Source: Trileptium ribeirensis (Eukaryota > Nematoda > Enoplea > Enoplida > Thoracostomopsidae). Taken from it: a stretch of DNA of 64,000 nt. Positions within the stretch are counted from its first letter, which is position 1; each line of letters starts with the position of its first letter. Made by a program: the position numbers and the translations under genes. Shown here piece by piece: positions 1 to 10,125 of this stretch. The stretch covers positions 1 to 64,000 of the forward strand of contig JASANE010003364.1 of assembly GCA_030248225.1 (NCBI GenBank). The letters run 5' to 3'. The notes beneath the pieces were generated by a model. It saw nothing but the letters and a program-made list of their open reading frames with translations. It did no database searches and had not been told where the DNA came from.

Positions 1-603
1 TTATACATCATGTCTAAACATTGATTTTTATGCACACCAGTAAAGATATCGAAAAAATAAAAAAAACGTCCCGAACGGGTGACCAAAAACCTAACAACAC
101 CAAAAACACGCACCGGAAACTTATTACTAAACCACTTGGTCCGACTGAAAAAAAACATGAAATAGACGAATTTTCCCTTAATTTCGCAGAAGGAGCATGG
201 CTGTAAATTATGGTTGCTCCTCGATTCACTCACAAACTCTATTGTCAGGGTTTGTGGTTTCTCTCCGACAAACCACGACTATGTCACAAGCGGTATAATA
301 CAAGGCTATGTTGATATTATCACGTTTAAGTGTTAGGTACAATCATTGATTTAGCTGTAAACTAACGTTTAACAGTTGATCATTGGCTGAATGCTAAGGT
401 ATATGCAATAATAATTTGTTGATATTTTAAAAGTTGTAGAATGAGCGTATTATGTCGATAGACTTGAACGATTTTATACAATCTGATTGATTTCATTTAC
501 AAGAAGCAAAAGTTTTTTGCGAAAAAATGATTCTGCAAAAAAATTTTTGACAAATGCTTGTTTTCTTTCAGTTGATTTTCAGTATAATTAATTATATTTT
601 CAG
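1..603. other. Presumed intron upstream of first visible DCTN4 exon
   Basis: AT-rich sequence ending in a pyrimidine-rich tract and TTTTCAG at 597-603. I see no exon matching the p62 N-terminus here, so the start codon is probably upstream of the window. Nothing else is recognisable. Confidence 0.5.
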
Positions 604-706
604 ATGCGGCAACTGTTTTGATTGTCCGTCTTGTGGTCACAGTCTATCGACACGCGCTACAAGCGCGCCTGGCCAGCCAGCACCAGCAGTTTCCACGGAT
701 GATAAG
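604..706 (+). CDS. DCTN4: DCTN4 exon: first Cys-rich (CxxC) block
   Basis: The exon begins after TTTTCAG with the last base of a split codon. It reads CGNCFDCPSCGHSLSTRAT and then a Pro/Ala/Ser-rich stretch ending in TDDK. The NCFDCPxCxHxLSTRAT block is a hallmark of dynactin p62, where the cysteine pairs are thought to bind zinc. The donor is AAG|GTAGCT, leaving phase 0. The exon is 103 bp, i.e. one base plus 34 codons, with no stop. This is the strongest single piece of evidence for the identity of the gene. Confidence 0.87.
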
Positions 707-1277
707 GTAGCTCGTCATTGTGCTGTGAATAATAGATTTATTTATCTGATTTTTCCACAAACCTAAAAATGTAGAGATTTCGATGGTGATACGGGTGTTT
801 TTCCTTGAGGAAAATCTCTAGTGGAGAAATTTCAACTTTTCGCACAAATCTTTTTGATGTGTGTTCGGCAGTGGCGGTATTATTAGGGGTCGTGATTGCT
901 TGCTACTCACTTCGAAGTCTCACAGTGCACTTGCCCACTCCATATTTCTATTTTTACTTCTTCTGGAGAATCTGAATCAAAATAGAACATAGTAATTTTT
1001 AGGAGTACAGTCATCGGTCATATTGACCTCTGTTTGCTGGTTATGCGCCCATAACTTGGGAAAATATGATTTTGCTTTGAAATTTTATAATTTCTCTTGT
1101 TACGCGGCAGTCATTTTTTGTAGTGAGTACTGTAGTGTAGTCGCGAATGTGGGGGAAATTTCGTCGAGTGGGCGTGAAGGAACGGCAGAGCGGGCGTTAC
1201 CACCCATAACGGAAAAACTGGTTTTCTATTTCTAAGATTTTATCGTAATCCTGTATTTAAAATATTGTGCAACATAA
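707..1277. other. Intron sequence, nothing recognised
   Basis: AT-rich intronic DNA between the first visible exon and the first MITE. Around 868 it holds the string CAGTGGCGG, a common DNA-transposon end, but I found no partner end. No coding signal. Confidence 0.4.
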
Positions 1278-1427
1278 TACAGTACGCGCCAGAAATGACT
1301 TGCATTTCGACCGAGCGAGTTGCGAACGAGTGAGAGATTTCGAAACTTAAAATTAAATTCTATTTTGGAACAAATTGATTTCGAGTGAGTCGTGAGCGAC
1401 CGACAGTCAATCTTGACAGGTGCTATA
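1278..1427. mobile_element. MITE copy 1, TIR family CAGTAC..CCAGAAATGAC
   Basis: The left end reads TACAGTACGCGCCAGAAATG. The right end is a decayed inverted copy (GACAGTCAATCTTGACAGGT). Internal text (ACCGAGCGAG, GAGATTTCGAAACT, TTTCGAGTGAG) matches the copy at 30116-30267. The length of about 150 bp, a TA at the outer edge and a CAGT start suggest a non-autonomous element mobilised by a pogo/Tc1-mariner type transposase. The right arm of this copy is the more degraded. Confidence 0.65.
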
Positions 1428-4079
1428 ACTGGCACAGTCCTCATCATAATTGATCGGGCCTATCGAGTGCACAATATTGTAGTATTTACAAGCGTGTTTT
1501 TTTAAAAAATTATTACTGCGCTTTGCCGGGTATGATTTATTGAAAACTACTAAATTTTTTATATTAAATTGAAGTCCTTAATACATTTATCAGTTAACAT
1601 TTTTATATACATTTACAAATAAGATGCTAACAAACATTACTTGTCAAAGAATTTTGTTTCAGCTTAGCTGAACCACATTTTTCCCCAGTAACCAAACTTA
1701 ATCATATTTTATTATTCGTAATAATTCATTTTGCTGTGCTGTAATATAAGTTTATATTATTTTTGTTTGAAAGAAAATACAGAATTCACAAGTTTGTATA
1801 GTATACTATAGTACGGTTGATTTTAGTCGACGGCTACGACTCCGCGTAGCAAAGTGTTCTATTTGGTTTGCAGTTTTTGTCGATGGACCTCGAGAGATGC
1901 TGGCATTCGGGATCAAACTATTGGTATGTCTGCTTTTAGATGGAATAATGACCTGGGATGTTGAAATCATTTTGTTAAAAGAAATCAAAGAAATCTTATT
2001 AGTTGCGTGTAGACTTTCAGAAACAAAAATCAAACACACGTCGAACGAAATTTACTTATCCGCGAACACAGTTTTTGTGCTAAATAAGGCTTATTTGCAT
2101 AAAGTTTCGTAAAAATGCACACCTATATTTAAAAAATCATTCAAAAATACACAGTTGATTTTCATTAGAAACCATCTGAAAAGGAATAAATAAATCAAGT
2201 CCGCGATACAGTTGATTTCAACAGTGGAAGTGTACGCTTGCGGCTAAGGTTATTCTAGTCTCAGATGTATGTATTATATAGTGTAAAGCAATTTTGGATT
2301 GTGGCTGGGCGGCGCTGTTTATCTGAAACATACTGGTGCGACTATGGAAAAACGCAATGCAGACATTGAAAATTGTCGCACATGATTAATTTTAGTTGCC
2401 ATAAATCTGCAGCATGGTGGTCATCATCGTCCGATCACTTGGGGTCTGGTTAGAAGTGTGTTTTTCATGTGTAACTCGCCATGATCGTGTATATTGGTGG
2501 GCGTATGTTATGAATTTTAAGATGCTAGTAACAGCGAAAAAATGACAATTGTTTGCTTGTTAGTGTTCCTGCTAAAAAGCACAATATCTCGCAAAAATTC
2601 ACGTGTAAATCATAAAATGCTTAAAATTCACCAAGATATAGTTTTGAGAAAACCTGCGAAAATGTGTCACAAAGGTTGAACTGTAGATAAACAAAATCTA
2701 AAAATATAATCTTTAAAAATTTCAAACAATTCTGAAGCATCTTTGAAAAAATATTTTATATCGAGCGCCGGACAACAGCACTTTGAGACATAGTCAACAA
2801 CTCAGTGAGGTAAGGATCGATATCGATGTTGTATTTCCTATGTTGATCGGGCAGCATCTTTCTAAACGACTTCATTGTAGTGTTGGTAGTAGTCTGTACA
2901 GCCTTCAGAAAGATGAGGTACTTATGAAGACCTCCCTGTTCATCCTTGGAGGAAATTTCAAAGTCTGGGTGTAACAACATTTTGATCTAAACGGTAAATA
3001 TTTTCATATATTCTGGTACTTTTAACTATCGTACACATAATTTCAGTATATAAAACAACATATTTTCATTTAAAATAGTAGTAATGTTGTTTAAAGTCTT
3101 TTAAGATACAGTAAACATTAATTTAGAGACATTTAGATTCAGTCCAACATGGGGGCTTGGGGTGAGTAGGAGGACGATATTAGCGAAATCTCGTTTATAT
3201 AGGGATTTGGAAAGTGCTAGTCTAGCACACCACAACGGGGGATGTAACGGCTAGTTTGATCTGAAACTAACGCAGTTTTTTGTAAGGAAAGTCCAGTGAA
3301 TAAAAACTATAATTATCGGATCTTTTCAAATTTCCAGCCCTGTGCATTATGTAAAGTTCCCGCCTGGGATTATCATATGAAGTTTTGTGTCACTCAGCTT
3401 AAAAGTCAGCCTTATAAGACAATGCCTAACCGTAGATTTTACACCAAAATTTTTGTCGTTTGGTACTCCTGTCAAGTTTCCCCCATTCATATAAAAGGAC
3501 CAAAGCTTTATGCGATATTAATAATCATAGTTGGTTTAGGCTTCAGTATACGTCGCAAAGAAATGATTCTCGTCGTAATAAGAACAATTGGATTACCAGC
3601 ACGGAACAAAATTATAAAAAGAGTTAGCGACAAATTGAGAGGAATATAATTTAGAAAAGAAAATATTTTTAGTAGTTTTGAATTTGAATAGTTTTCATCA
3701 AACATTGGTTGTTCAAAATAATGTTACTGAAAACGAAAAATGTCGTATTAGACTGTTGTATCTTGCATACATATGGTCAGCTTAACTATTATTTTAGCTA
3801 CTGGCAACTGGCCCGAGCATCAGAACCCTAATGCTAAACTTGTAAGCTTTGTTATTATGTGCATTTTTATTGGTCGTTAAATCATTTTTGCTTTTTAATT
3901 AGTTATCTTATTATAATTTGTTATGACGCTTTTGGCTATTAGTACCAGTGTGCCGATACACCAGAACTGGCTGTCGCCTTTCGAGTGAGCGAGCATATAG
4001 CGAACATTATTACACTAGTAATCTCTAAGGGAGAATGATACGGAGCTAGTATGGCTATAGACAGCAATATCAGCAAACA
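1428..4079. other. Intron sequence, mostly featureless
   Basis: AT-rich DNA with no p62-like exon that I could find. The only coding-looking stretch is a minus-strand frame at 2756-2995, listed separately. At 3940-4000 a CCAGAACTGGCTGTCGCC string resembles the MITE TIR, but no matching second arm is visible. Confidence 0.4.
2756..2995 (-). CDS. Possible terminal exon of unknown minus-strand gene
   Basis: An open frame of 74 codons from ATG (2978-2980) to a stop, preceded by a plausible acceptor (TTTACCGTTTAG) a few bases upstream. The residue mix is balanced (HPDFEISSKDEQGG near the start, DIDPYLTELL near the end) and looks more protein-like than the surrounding frames. I do not recognise the family. 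On the opposite strand the same DNA also carries a GAG|GTAAGG donor-like site, so strand assignment is not secure. It could be a chance ORF in an intron. Confidence 0.22.
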
Positions 4080-5480
4080 AAAACTATATGAGCAATTCTA
4101 AACGCCCTGAAAGCAATACATGATCAACCAACTGAAGGCAGTCTGCATTCGGAAGATATGGTCGGGGAGCCTAAAACCCTAAAACACTTGAAACTTCTGT
4201 TTTTTTGATTGCTGAAGTACCGGAAAATTATATTATGGACCATTTTAAACGCACTGAAAGCAATATACATATATAAACTATTGTAGGCTATATTCTGGAA
4301 ATCCAATTGGAAGACCCTAAAACCTTAAAATCACCGAAAAGAGATATAATGGCCTCTGCACTAGTAAATCACGAGCGAGGGTGAAATGGGCTGTACATGG
4401 TTTTATTTTTATGTTATTTTATTTAATCATCTTTAACAGGCTGTGTTTGATGAATATAGCATCCTAAAACATTTTTAACTCTGAAGTTATTGGAAATCCT
4501 AAAACCTCGTCGATCCTAAACCTACCGAAAACAACTGGCAATGCATCAAGTATTTGTGCTAGTCTCTAGATAACCAAGCCATCATATTCAGCCTACCGGA
4601 AAATCTCTATAGACAATTCTTGGCGACCTGTACGCAATAACTAACCATATAACAGAAGACTGATTATATTGTAGAAATCGGGTTCTTTAACACTAACCCA
4701 TTCAAAACCATGAAACGGCTTCAAATATGCACGCTGAATTCAAGAATCGTTGAGTCATCCTTCAGAAATGCCTATATATAGACTATTATTCATGGCCTGC
4801 ACTCGATACATAATCAGACAAATGAAAACGCACATTTTAGAAATCGGGTACGTCGACCCTAAAACCTATGAAACCCCATATAAAAGATAATATAGTCAAG
4901 TTGGACCTTAGATAGCAAATATATAGGATAGATTGTATTATATAGATAGCAAATATTAGATAGGATAGATTGTATCCAGCGTGCTTGATAATCTAATTTG
5001 CGCACATTGTAATATAAAAACGTGCACAAATTTGCCGAAATTTGAAAAATAGCAATTTTTGCCAAAGCGTCGACGAATCACATTCGGATCGTTAGCGGCC
5101 AATAGAGTGGTCCCACAAAATCGCATTCAACAAAGTTGTAAATCTGGATGAGTTGTTTCTGCATGGTAGTTTCCATGTGACTCCTGTGTCGCGAGATATG
5201 GGCTGTGAAAAAGACTGTTACTTGTATGGCCGGATTTAGAAAAGGGCCTTAAAAACCTGTTTTTTTTCGTTTTATTTCGGAAGATGGGGTCGGAGCCGTT
5301 CGCGTTCAGCTAAAGGGCACATTGTCGTGACTTTTGCTTTGTCGAAATGAGTTGTGAATGACAGTGACAGACAAAAAAAATTTTCACGATTTTTCCCACT
5401 AGCGCCCTCAGTAGAACACCGCTCGCTCCGTTTCAATAACTAAACCATCGTATTAACGTGCTTCATAAAGACGCTGGTTA
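4080..5480 (+). repeat. Interspersed repeat family A, copy 1 (with internal ~180-200 bp units)
   Basis: Recurring phrases such as AACTGAAG..AG.CT.CATTC, AGAAATCGGGT..TCGACCCTAAAACC and TGAAA..CC.TGAAAAGA appear at about 4120, 4650 and 4820. Then comes a unique end (4900-5350: TTGCCGAAATTTGAAAAAT, GCGGCCAATAGAGTGG, TCGCGAGATATGGGCTG, AAAAACCTGTTTTTTT). The same order occurs at 14330-16260 and 33930-34790 and, reversed, at 29385-30010 and 31310-31690. No coding capacity is evident. It is probably a non-autonomous mobile element with an internal tandem array. Confidence 0.65.
4910..4978. repeat. Local tandem duplication, unit ~36 bp
   Basis: The words TAGATAGCAAATAT and AGGATAGATTGTAT each occur twice in the same order within about 70 bp inside repeat family A. 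The other family-A copies carry a single TTGATAGCAAAT, so this is a private duplication in this copy. Confidence 0.7.
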
Positions 5481-5530
5481 ATGGTGAAACAAATGTAACA
5501 GATCCATACGGATCGTTACGAGGTGGATTA

Positions 5531-5784
5531 ATCCTGACCACAGCCTAATGGCAAACTTTTATTGAAAACCCATAATCTTGACCACACAATAATGGCCAAC
5601 ATTTACGATAATCCTGGCCACACCCCAATGGCCAACATTTAGGAACTCCCCAATAAATCTGACCACAGTGTAGTGGTCAACATTTTTTCGAATACCAAAT
5701 AATCCTGTCCACAGTATAATGGTCAACATTTTGGCGAATTCCCCAATAATCCTGGCCATAGCGTAATGGTCAACATTTTCGAAT
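5531..5784. repeat. Degenerate minisatellite, ~36-47 bp units, six copies
   Basis: The core AATCCTGGCCACA..AATGGTCAACATTT recurs at about 5547, 5591, 5627, 5671, 5718 and 5765. Spacing varies from 36 to 47 bp and divergence is moderate. The 153-codon minus-strand open frame across this array comes from the repeat and should not be annotated as a gene. Confidence 0.8.
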
Positions 5785-6196
5785 TTAATGGCGAATGCTC
5801 CAACATAGAACACCCCACAGAAATAACCCAGTCCGCTACGAAACCCACCGTGGAACAGAAATATGTACATAAATGGGCTTAGAACCAATCTGTAACCCCT
5901 CTCCGAGCAAGCGAATATATAAGTCGAATTCTTCCCGTGTATACGTACCGACGGTAAAGCTCTGCCGTCACCCTTTTCAGTAAACCATATATATATGTAT
6001 ATATATATAGTACAAATCATGAACTATTACGTCCGTCAATCTCGCTATGAATCAAAGATTTTTGTCGTATCTCGGCCCGCACCGCCGACAGTTTTTCGTG
6101 ATCAAAAGGGATATCGTTATTAACATTTTAAGGATGCCAAATTAACGAAATATATTGCCCTATGTACGTATATAGTTACGTAATTATTGATAGTAG

Positions 6197-6720
6197 GGCC
6201 ATAAAGCCTCGTTGGCATATTTAAATCGCAGATACGTATATTACCATTGTTTTGGAGTAACCTGTTGGATGGCCATAAAGGCACTTGTTATGTATTTGAT
6301 CCGTATTACCATGATCATATCGTACAATTGCATGCGTTTGTATATACCTTTGGAGTTACCATAATCGTTCGTACATGTTTTCAGGTATATATGTACCATT
6401 TGGCATTCCGAGTGCAAGATACATACACCTATATGTCTATATATATCGATACCATTGTCGTGTCATATTCGTACCATACCTTCTGTACCGTAAAGGCCAT
6501 AAAAGCGCCGCTATTCATTGCGATTTCATATTGTTAATGATCGTTCAATATATACCGTGTGTTGTGCTGGCAGAGGCCATAAAAGCGCCGCCATTTGCCA
6601 GAATTTTGTACCATTCTTACCATTGTATCGATATGTTGTACCATTGATTATGGACCTATGTTTGTCGTACATTAATCATGTTGTTGGCCATAAAAGCGCC
6701 ACTAATTGTCGTAATTTCAT
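6197..6720. repeat. Dispersed GGCCATAAAAGCGCC repeats
   Basis: GGCCATAAAAGCGCC followed by a short AT-rich tail and GTAATTTCAT-like text occurs at 6495, 6575 and 6686. Weaker versions (GGCCATAAAG) occur at 6197 and 6271. Spacing is 70-220 bp, so this is a decayed array rather than a clean tandem repeat. TACCATT words are also over-represented between the copies. Confidence 0.6.
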
Positions 6721-8700
6721 GCCATGTATATCATTATTGTGTTCGTCATAGCGTTTTGTATTGTATCCATTTGGAGGCACCAGAAATCGGGAACAATTTG
6801 TTTTGCTTAATGTGATTTTTGATAAAATTCTAGGGATTTCTGCGCGTTGAAAGTCGCGTTTGTAGGCTGAGATCGCGAGTATGGCGAGCCCTTGCCATAC
6901 TCGAGTTGAAGAAAATTATAGGACGGTACGACTCCCCCGCTGAACCCAATATGTATACGTAAGCGACAATAGCCCTACCCCGCATAGTAGGACTGCAAAA
7001 CCCGTTGTAAATCGTCGTTGGAAAGACTGGCCGTGATTGATACCCGTTACGACCGTCCTCACGAATAAGGACCGCAAAAATATGGCTGTCCGCCCGAAAG
7101 CAAACAGCAATTGAGAAAATTTCTTGAAAAATATAAGTCCAAATCGGAAATCTTAAATTTCCCAGTGTTCAATAGTTATCGTCACACTGGTAAGTCGTAA
7201 AGCTTTATGAAATATTATTTACCAGCGTTCAATCTCGCTGGTTGAGATAAGAAATAAAATTTTGAAAATTTGGTATCAAAAGTATCGGCTTCGGTCCATA
7301 ACTCCGGAACCGTTGGGAATTCGAAAATTTCTTACTCAACATTTCCTATAGGAAATTTTACGGTCTTTCTAATGAGACCGGTTTCGTGGAGATCCGACCC
7401 GGATCGACGGACTTATGAGAAAATATGTAGATACATAAGCAGGTGAAATACAATTAATTAAATAACGTAACGAGTATTAATCACACAAATATATACGTAG
7501 CACCATCGTGATCCTTAGACCCGAGGCTTTAATTTGAGCCCGGACCGGTCTAGCGGTGCCTACTTTTAGATACCCCCATACGAATATTTCGGGCCTCACG
7601 CCACGACAGGCGTGTAACACCTCATTAGATTCCCCTTGACGAGAATAACCCAAATATGTACGGAACATCCCAAAAAATGTGCTCCGAACCCGCGGGAGCC
7701 GTTTAAAACACCCTACCCTGGAAAAAATTTGGCATGGACCCTTCCCCGAGATTCTATCCCCCCATCCTGTAGACCGAATGCGGTCCTGTTACAAATCGTT
7801 TTGTTCGGACGGACATGTTGTTCGGACGGACCGAATCCGAACTTTATGTGGCACTTTGGCCCTCGCTGAGGGATCTTTGCCCTCTTTTCGCCTCTTTTTA
7901 CCTTGTTTCTTTCTTTTGTTTACTTTAGCGGCGTCTTTTTTATGGACTTCAATTCCCAATGTGCAAGGATACGGGCTTACATACAGAAGGAGTATACATT
8001 TTAATATTAATTTTATGTTTACACTGAGTCAATGAGCACGTTGATATCGAATTTATATAAAATGTGGTTTCTGGTGGTCCGCAGCTGACTTTTGTGTAGC
8101 TTTGCTGGCCGTTAAGCTGTTACTTGTTTGAGTAAATAGGCCGCCGTAAAGTTGATTGCTAGTTGATGTTAACTTCCTATAAAGTTTATATAAAGTCGAC
8201 ATTTATATTATTAAAGTCCTTATCAGTACGGGCTTAATTGAAGCTAATTGATGGAAGAGTGGATCAGTAGAAGTGGTTTATCAAGCGAACAGAGTCTGAC
8301 ACATTTGTTAGTTTTATATAAAGTTTACATCGAATTAGTACGAGTTTCATATGAAGTTTATAACACTCTATCAACGTTGGCTGTATTCGAGGTACTACTG
8401 ACTCTTCGCGTTGTTACTGAATTAGTAGCGTGACTTGTTGTTTGATGGTGTGTAAGCAGTGGATGGCCGTTTTATACGAGAATTTCTAGCAACATAGAGC
8501 AACTGTATTTAGAGCCTTATATAAATTTAATATAAATAAGGTCGTAAATTATAATAATTATAGGGAAATTTGGACATTAAATTTGTCCAAAAATGATCGG
8601 AATTCGTTCCGATAACAATATTTATATAAAGCTTAAATATAGGGTCAAATCTCCCTAAAAGTGCTGAATAAGCACTCCTACCGCCCCAAAATTCGAAATT
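6721..8700. other. Intron sequence, no gene recognised
   Basis: Somewhat GC-richer than its surroundings. At 7290-7410 it holds CCATAACTCCGGAACCGTTGGG and following text whose style resembles 39735-39790, but the similarity is too short to define a family. At 8170-8650 TTATATAAAGTTTA-like words recur several times. I see no exon. Confidence 0.35.
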
Positions 8701-8721
8701 TTAAATTTTTTCAAATCCGAG

Positions 8722-8920
8722 TATAAAAGCAGAGACGCACGACTCTGCAGAGTTCAGTGCGACTTCGGCAGCGCGCAGAGTTCGGTCGTTTTGCAGACCG
8801 GCTCTGTCGATTTTATACTACTATAGTTTTTGGTACGTCTCTTTTCTTATGGATTGCTTCGTTTGCTCGTGCGATTGGACGGACACCCGCGATGGACGCC
8901 GACTTAAAGGATCTGAGCAC
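8722..8920 (+). promoter_or_regulatory. TATA + initiator-like core promoter with short exon and splice donor, or hidden DCTN4 exon
   Basis: TATAAAA at 8722-8728 is followed 34 bp later by an initiator-like TTCAGTG (8753-8759). A G/C-rich leader ends at a strong donor, GAGCAC|GTAAGTA (8920/8921). ATGs at 8849 and 8892 lie in the leader. The frame from 8849 reads MDCFVCSCDWTDTRDGRRLK and ends exactly in phase at the donor. Two readings compete. One is a promoter of an LTR element or an internal host promoter. The other is the missing p62 exon: C-x-W-T-x-x-R-D resembles the second p62 cysteine cluster, and the donor phase (0) fits the exon at 13712, but the acceptor phase does not fit the exon ending at 706. 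Confidence 0.4.
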
Positions 8921-9700
8921 GTAAGTATAGACAGGGAGGGTTAGCTTGAGCACCGAGTAATGTTAACATATGATAGAGATAATTCTGAGAACAGTTAAGG
9001 TAGGTATGAATCGATTAACCGTGAGCTTAAGTTTCCATGGACTCCCTGTCCATGCTGCTGTTTACATGGTAGCCCTGTCCTTCCTAGCTTGTCCCATCGT
9101 CACTTAGCGATGGGAGGCCACTCCTACGATCTGACTAACAGTCGAAGTCGAACTGAACCTCCCTCGGTCATAGAGTTAGGGCATAAACGACGCGACATCC
9201 GCGTCAAGTATTTTTGCACGTTTCCCTGAGTCGAGTTGAGATTGAAAATTTTAGTTTGAGCCGACCGAGGTTAAAGAAATTTTGGAACTCCGAATCATCC
9301 ACGGACACACACATGTTTCACTCAGAAATCATCGAAGTTTATTTGCAAGGTTTTAGGCGTTTTACGATTTCTTTGGACGCAAGTCCGTCCATTTGTTTTC
9401 GACGTTCTGTTAGCAGGAATTCATTCGTATTTTGGAGCAATTTACATTAGGAACGTAATCAAATTTTATTAATCAGGCAATAGTGCTATAGGCAACGCCC
9501 GCATGCTAAAATTTTATCTTGGACCATAAATAGACTTACTGACACAATGCCCCGTGAGCGAGACGGCTCACCTAGGTAGAAAATTTGATATATCTGGAGA
9601 ATCACCCTAGGGATTTGATTACAATTTTACCCGGATCTTGAGAAGGATCCGAGCATTTGGTTCGCTATATAAACCGTTCAATTATCGCTTCGGAAATATA

Positions 9701-10125
9701 AACCCGACGACCCTGAAGGGGGTCGCCCCCAGCAAAATGTGAAAAATAAAATATCTTAAGTTTCTCTCCAGGAATTTTGCTAAAACTTTGGCAGTTTCTT
9801 CATAGTACTGTCTACTAACGACTAGGACTCTAAAATATGTCGGTTTTGAGTCGGAACCCCAAACCCGACGGCCTTGAAGAGACCTAACCCCAGCGAAAAC
9901 GGAAAAGTAAAATATTTTAAGATCCACTCCAGGAATTTTGTTGAGACTCTCGCTGTTTCTTCGTAGGGATGTCCGCTACTGGACACCACCCTAAAACACA
10001 ACTTTATCAAATCGGAATCACAAACCGGCGGCCCGATAGGGGTCCGCCCCCACCTAAAACTTCCATTAGTTATAACTTAAAATTCCCTCCAGGAATTTCG
10101 ATGATTTTTGTTGTACAAATAGAGG
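9701..10125. repeat. Tandem repeat, three ~160-bp units
   Basis: Units start at 9701, 9862 and 10022 with AACCCGACG..CC.TGAAG and contain AAAATATTTTAAG.TC..CTCCAGGAATTTTG..GA at equal offsets. A fourth unit is not recognisable. The units differ considerably, so the array is old. Confidence 0.75.

Noticed and set aside
5559..6020. 153-codon minus-strand ORF
   Set aside because: It is created by the 36-47 bp minisatellite plus a (TA)n run; repeated peptides mirror the DNA repeat.
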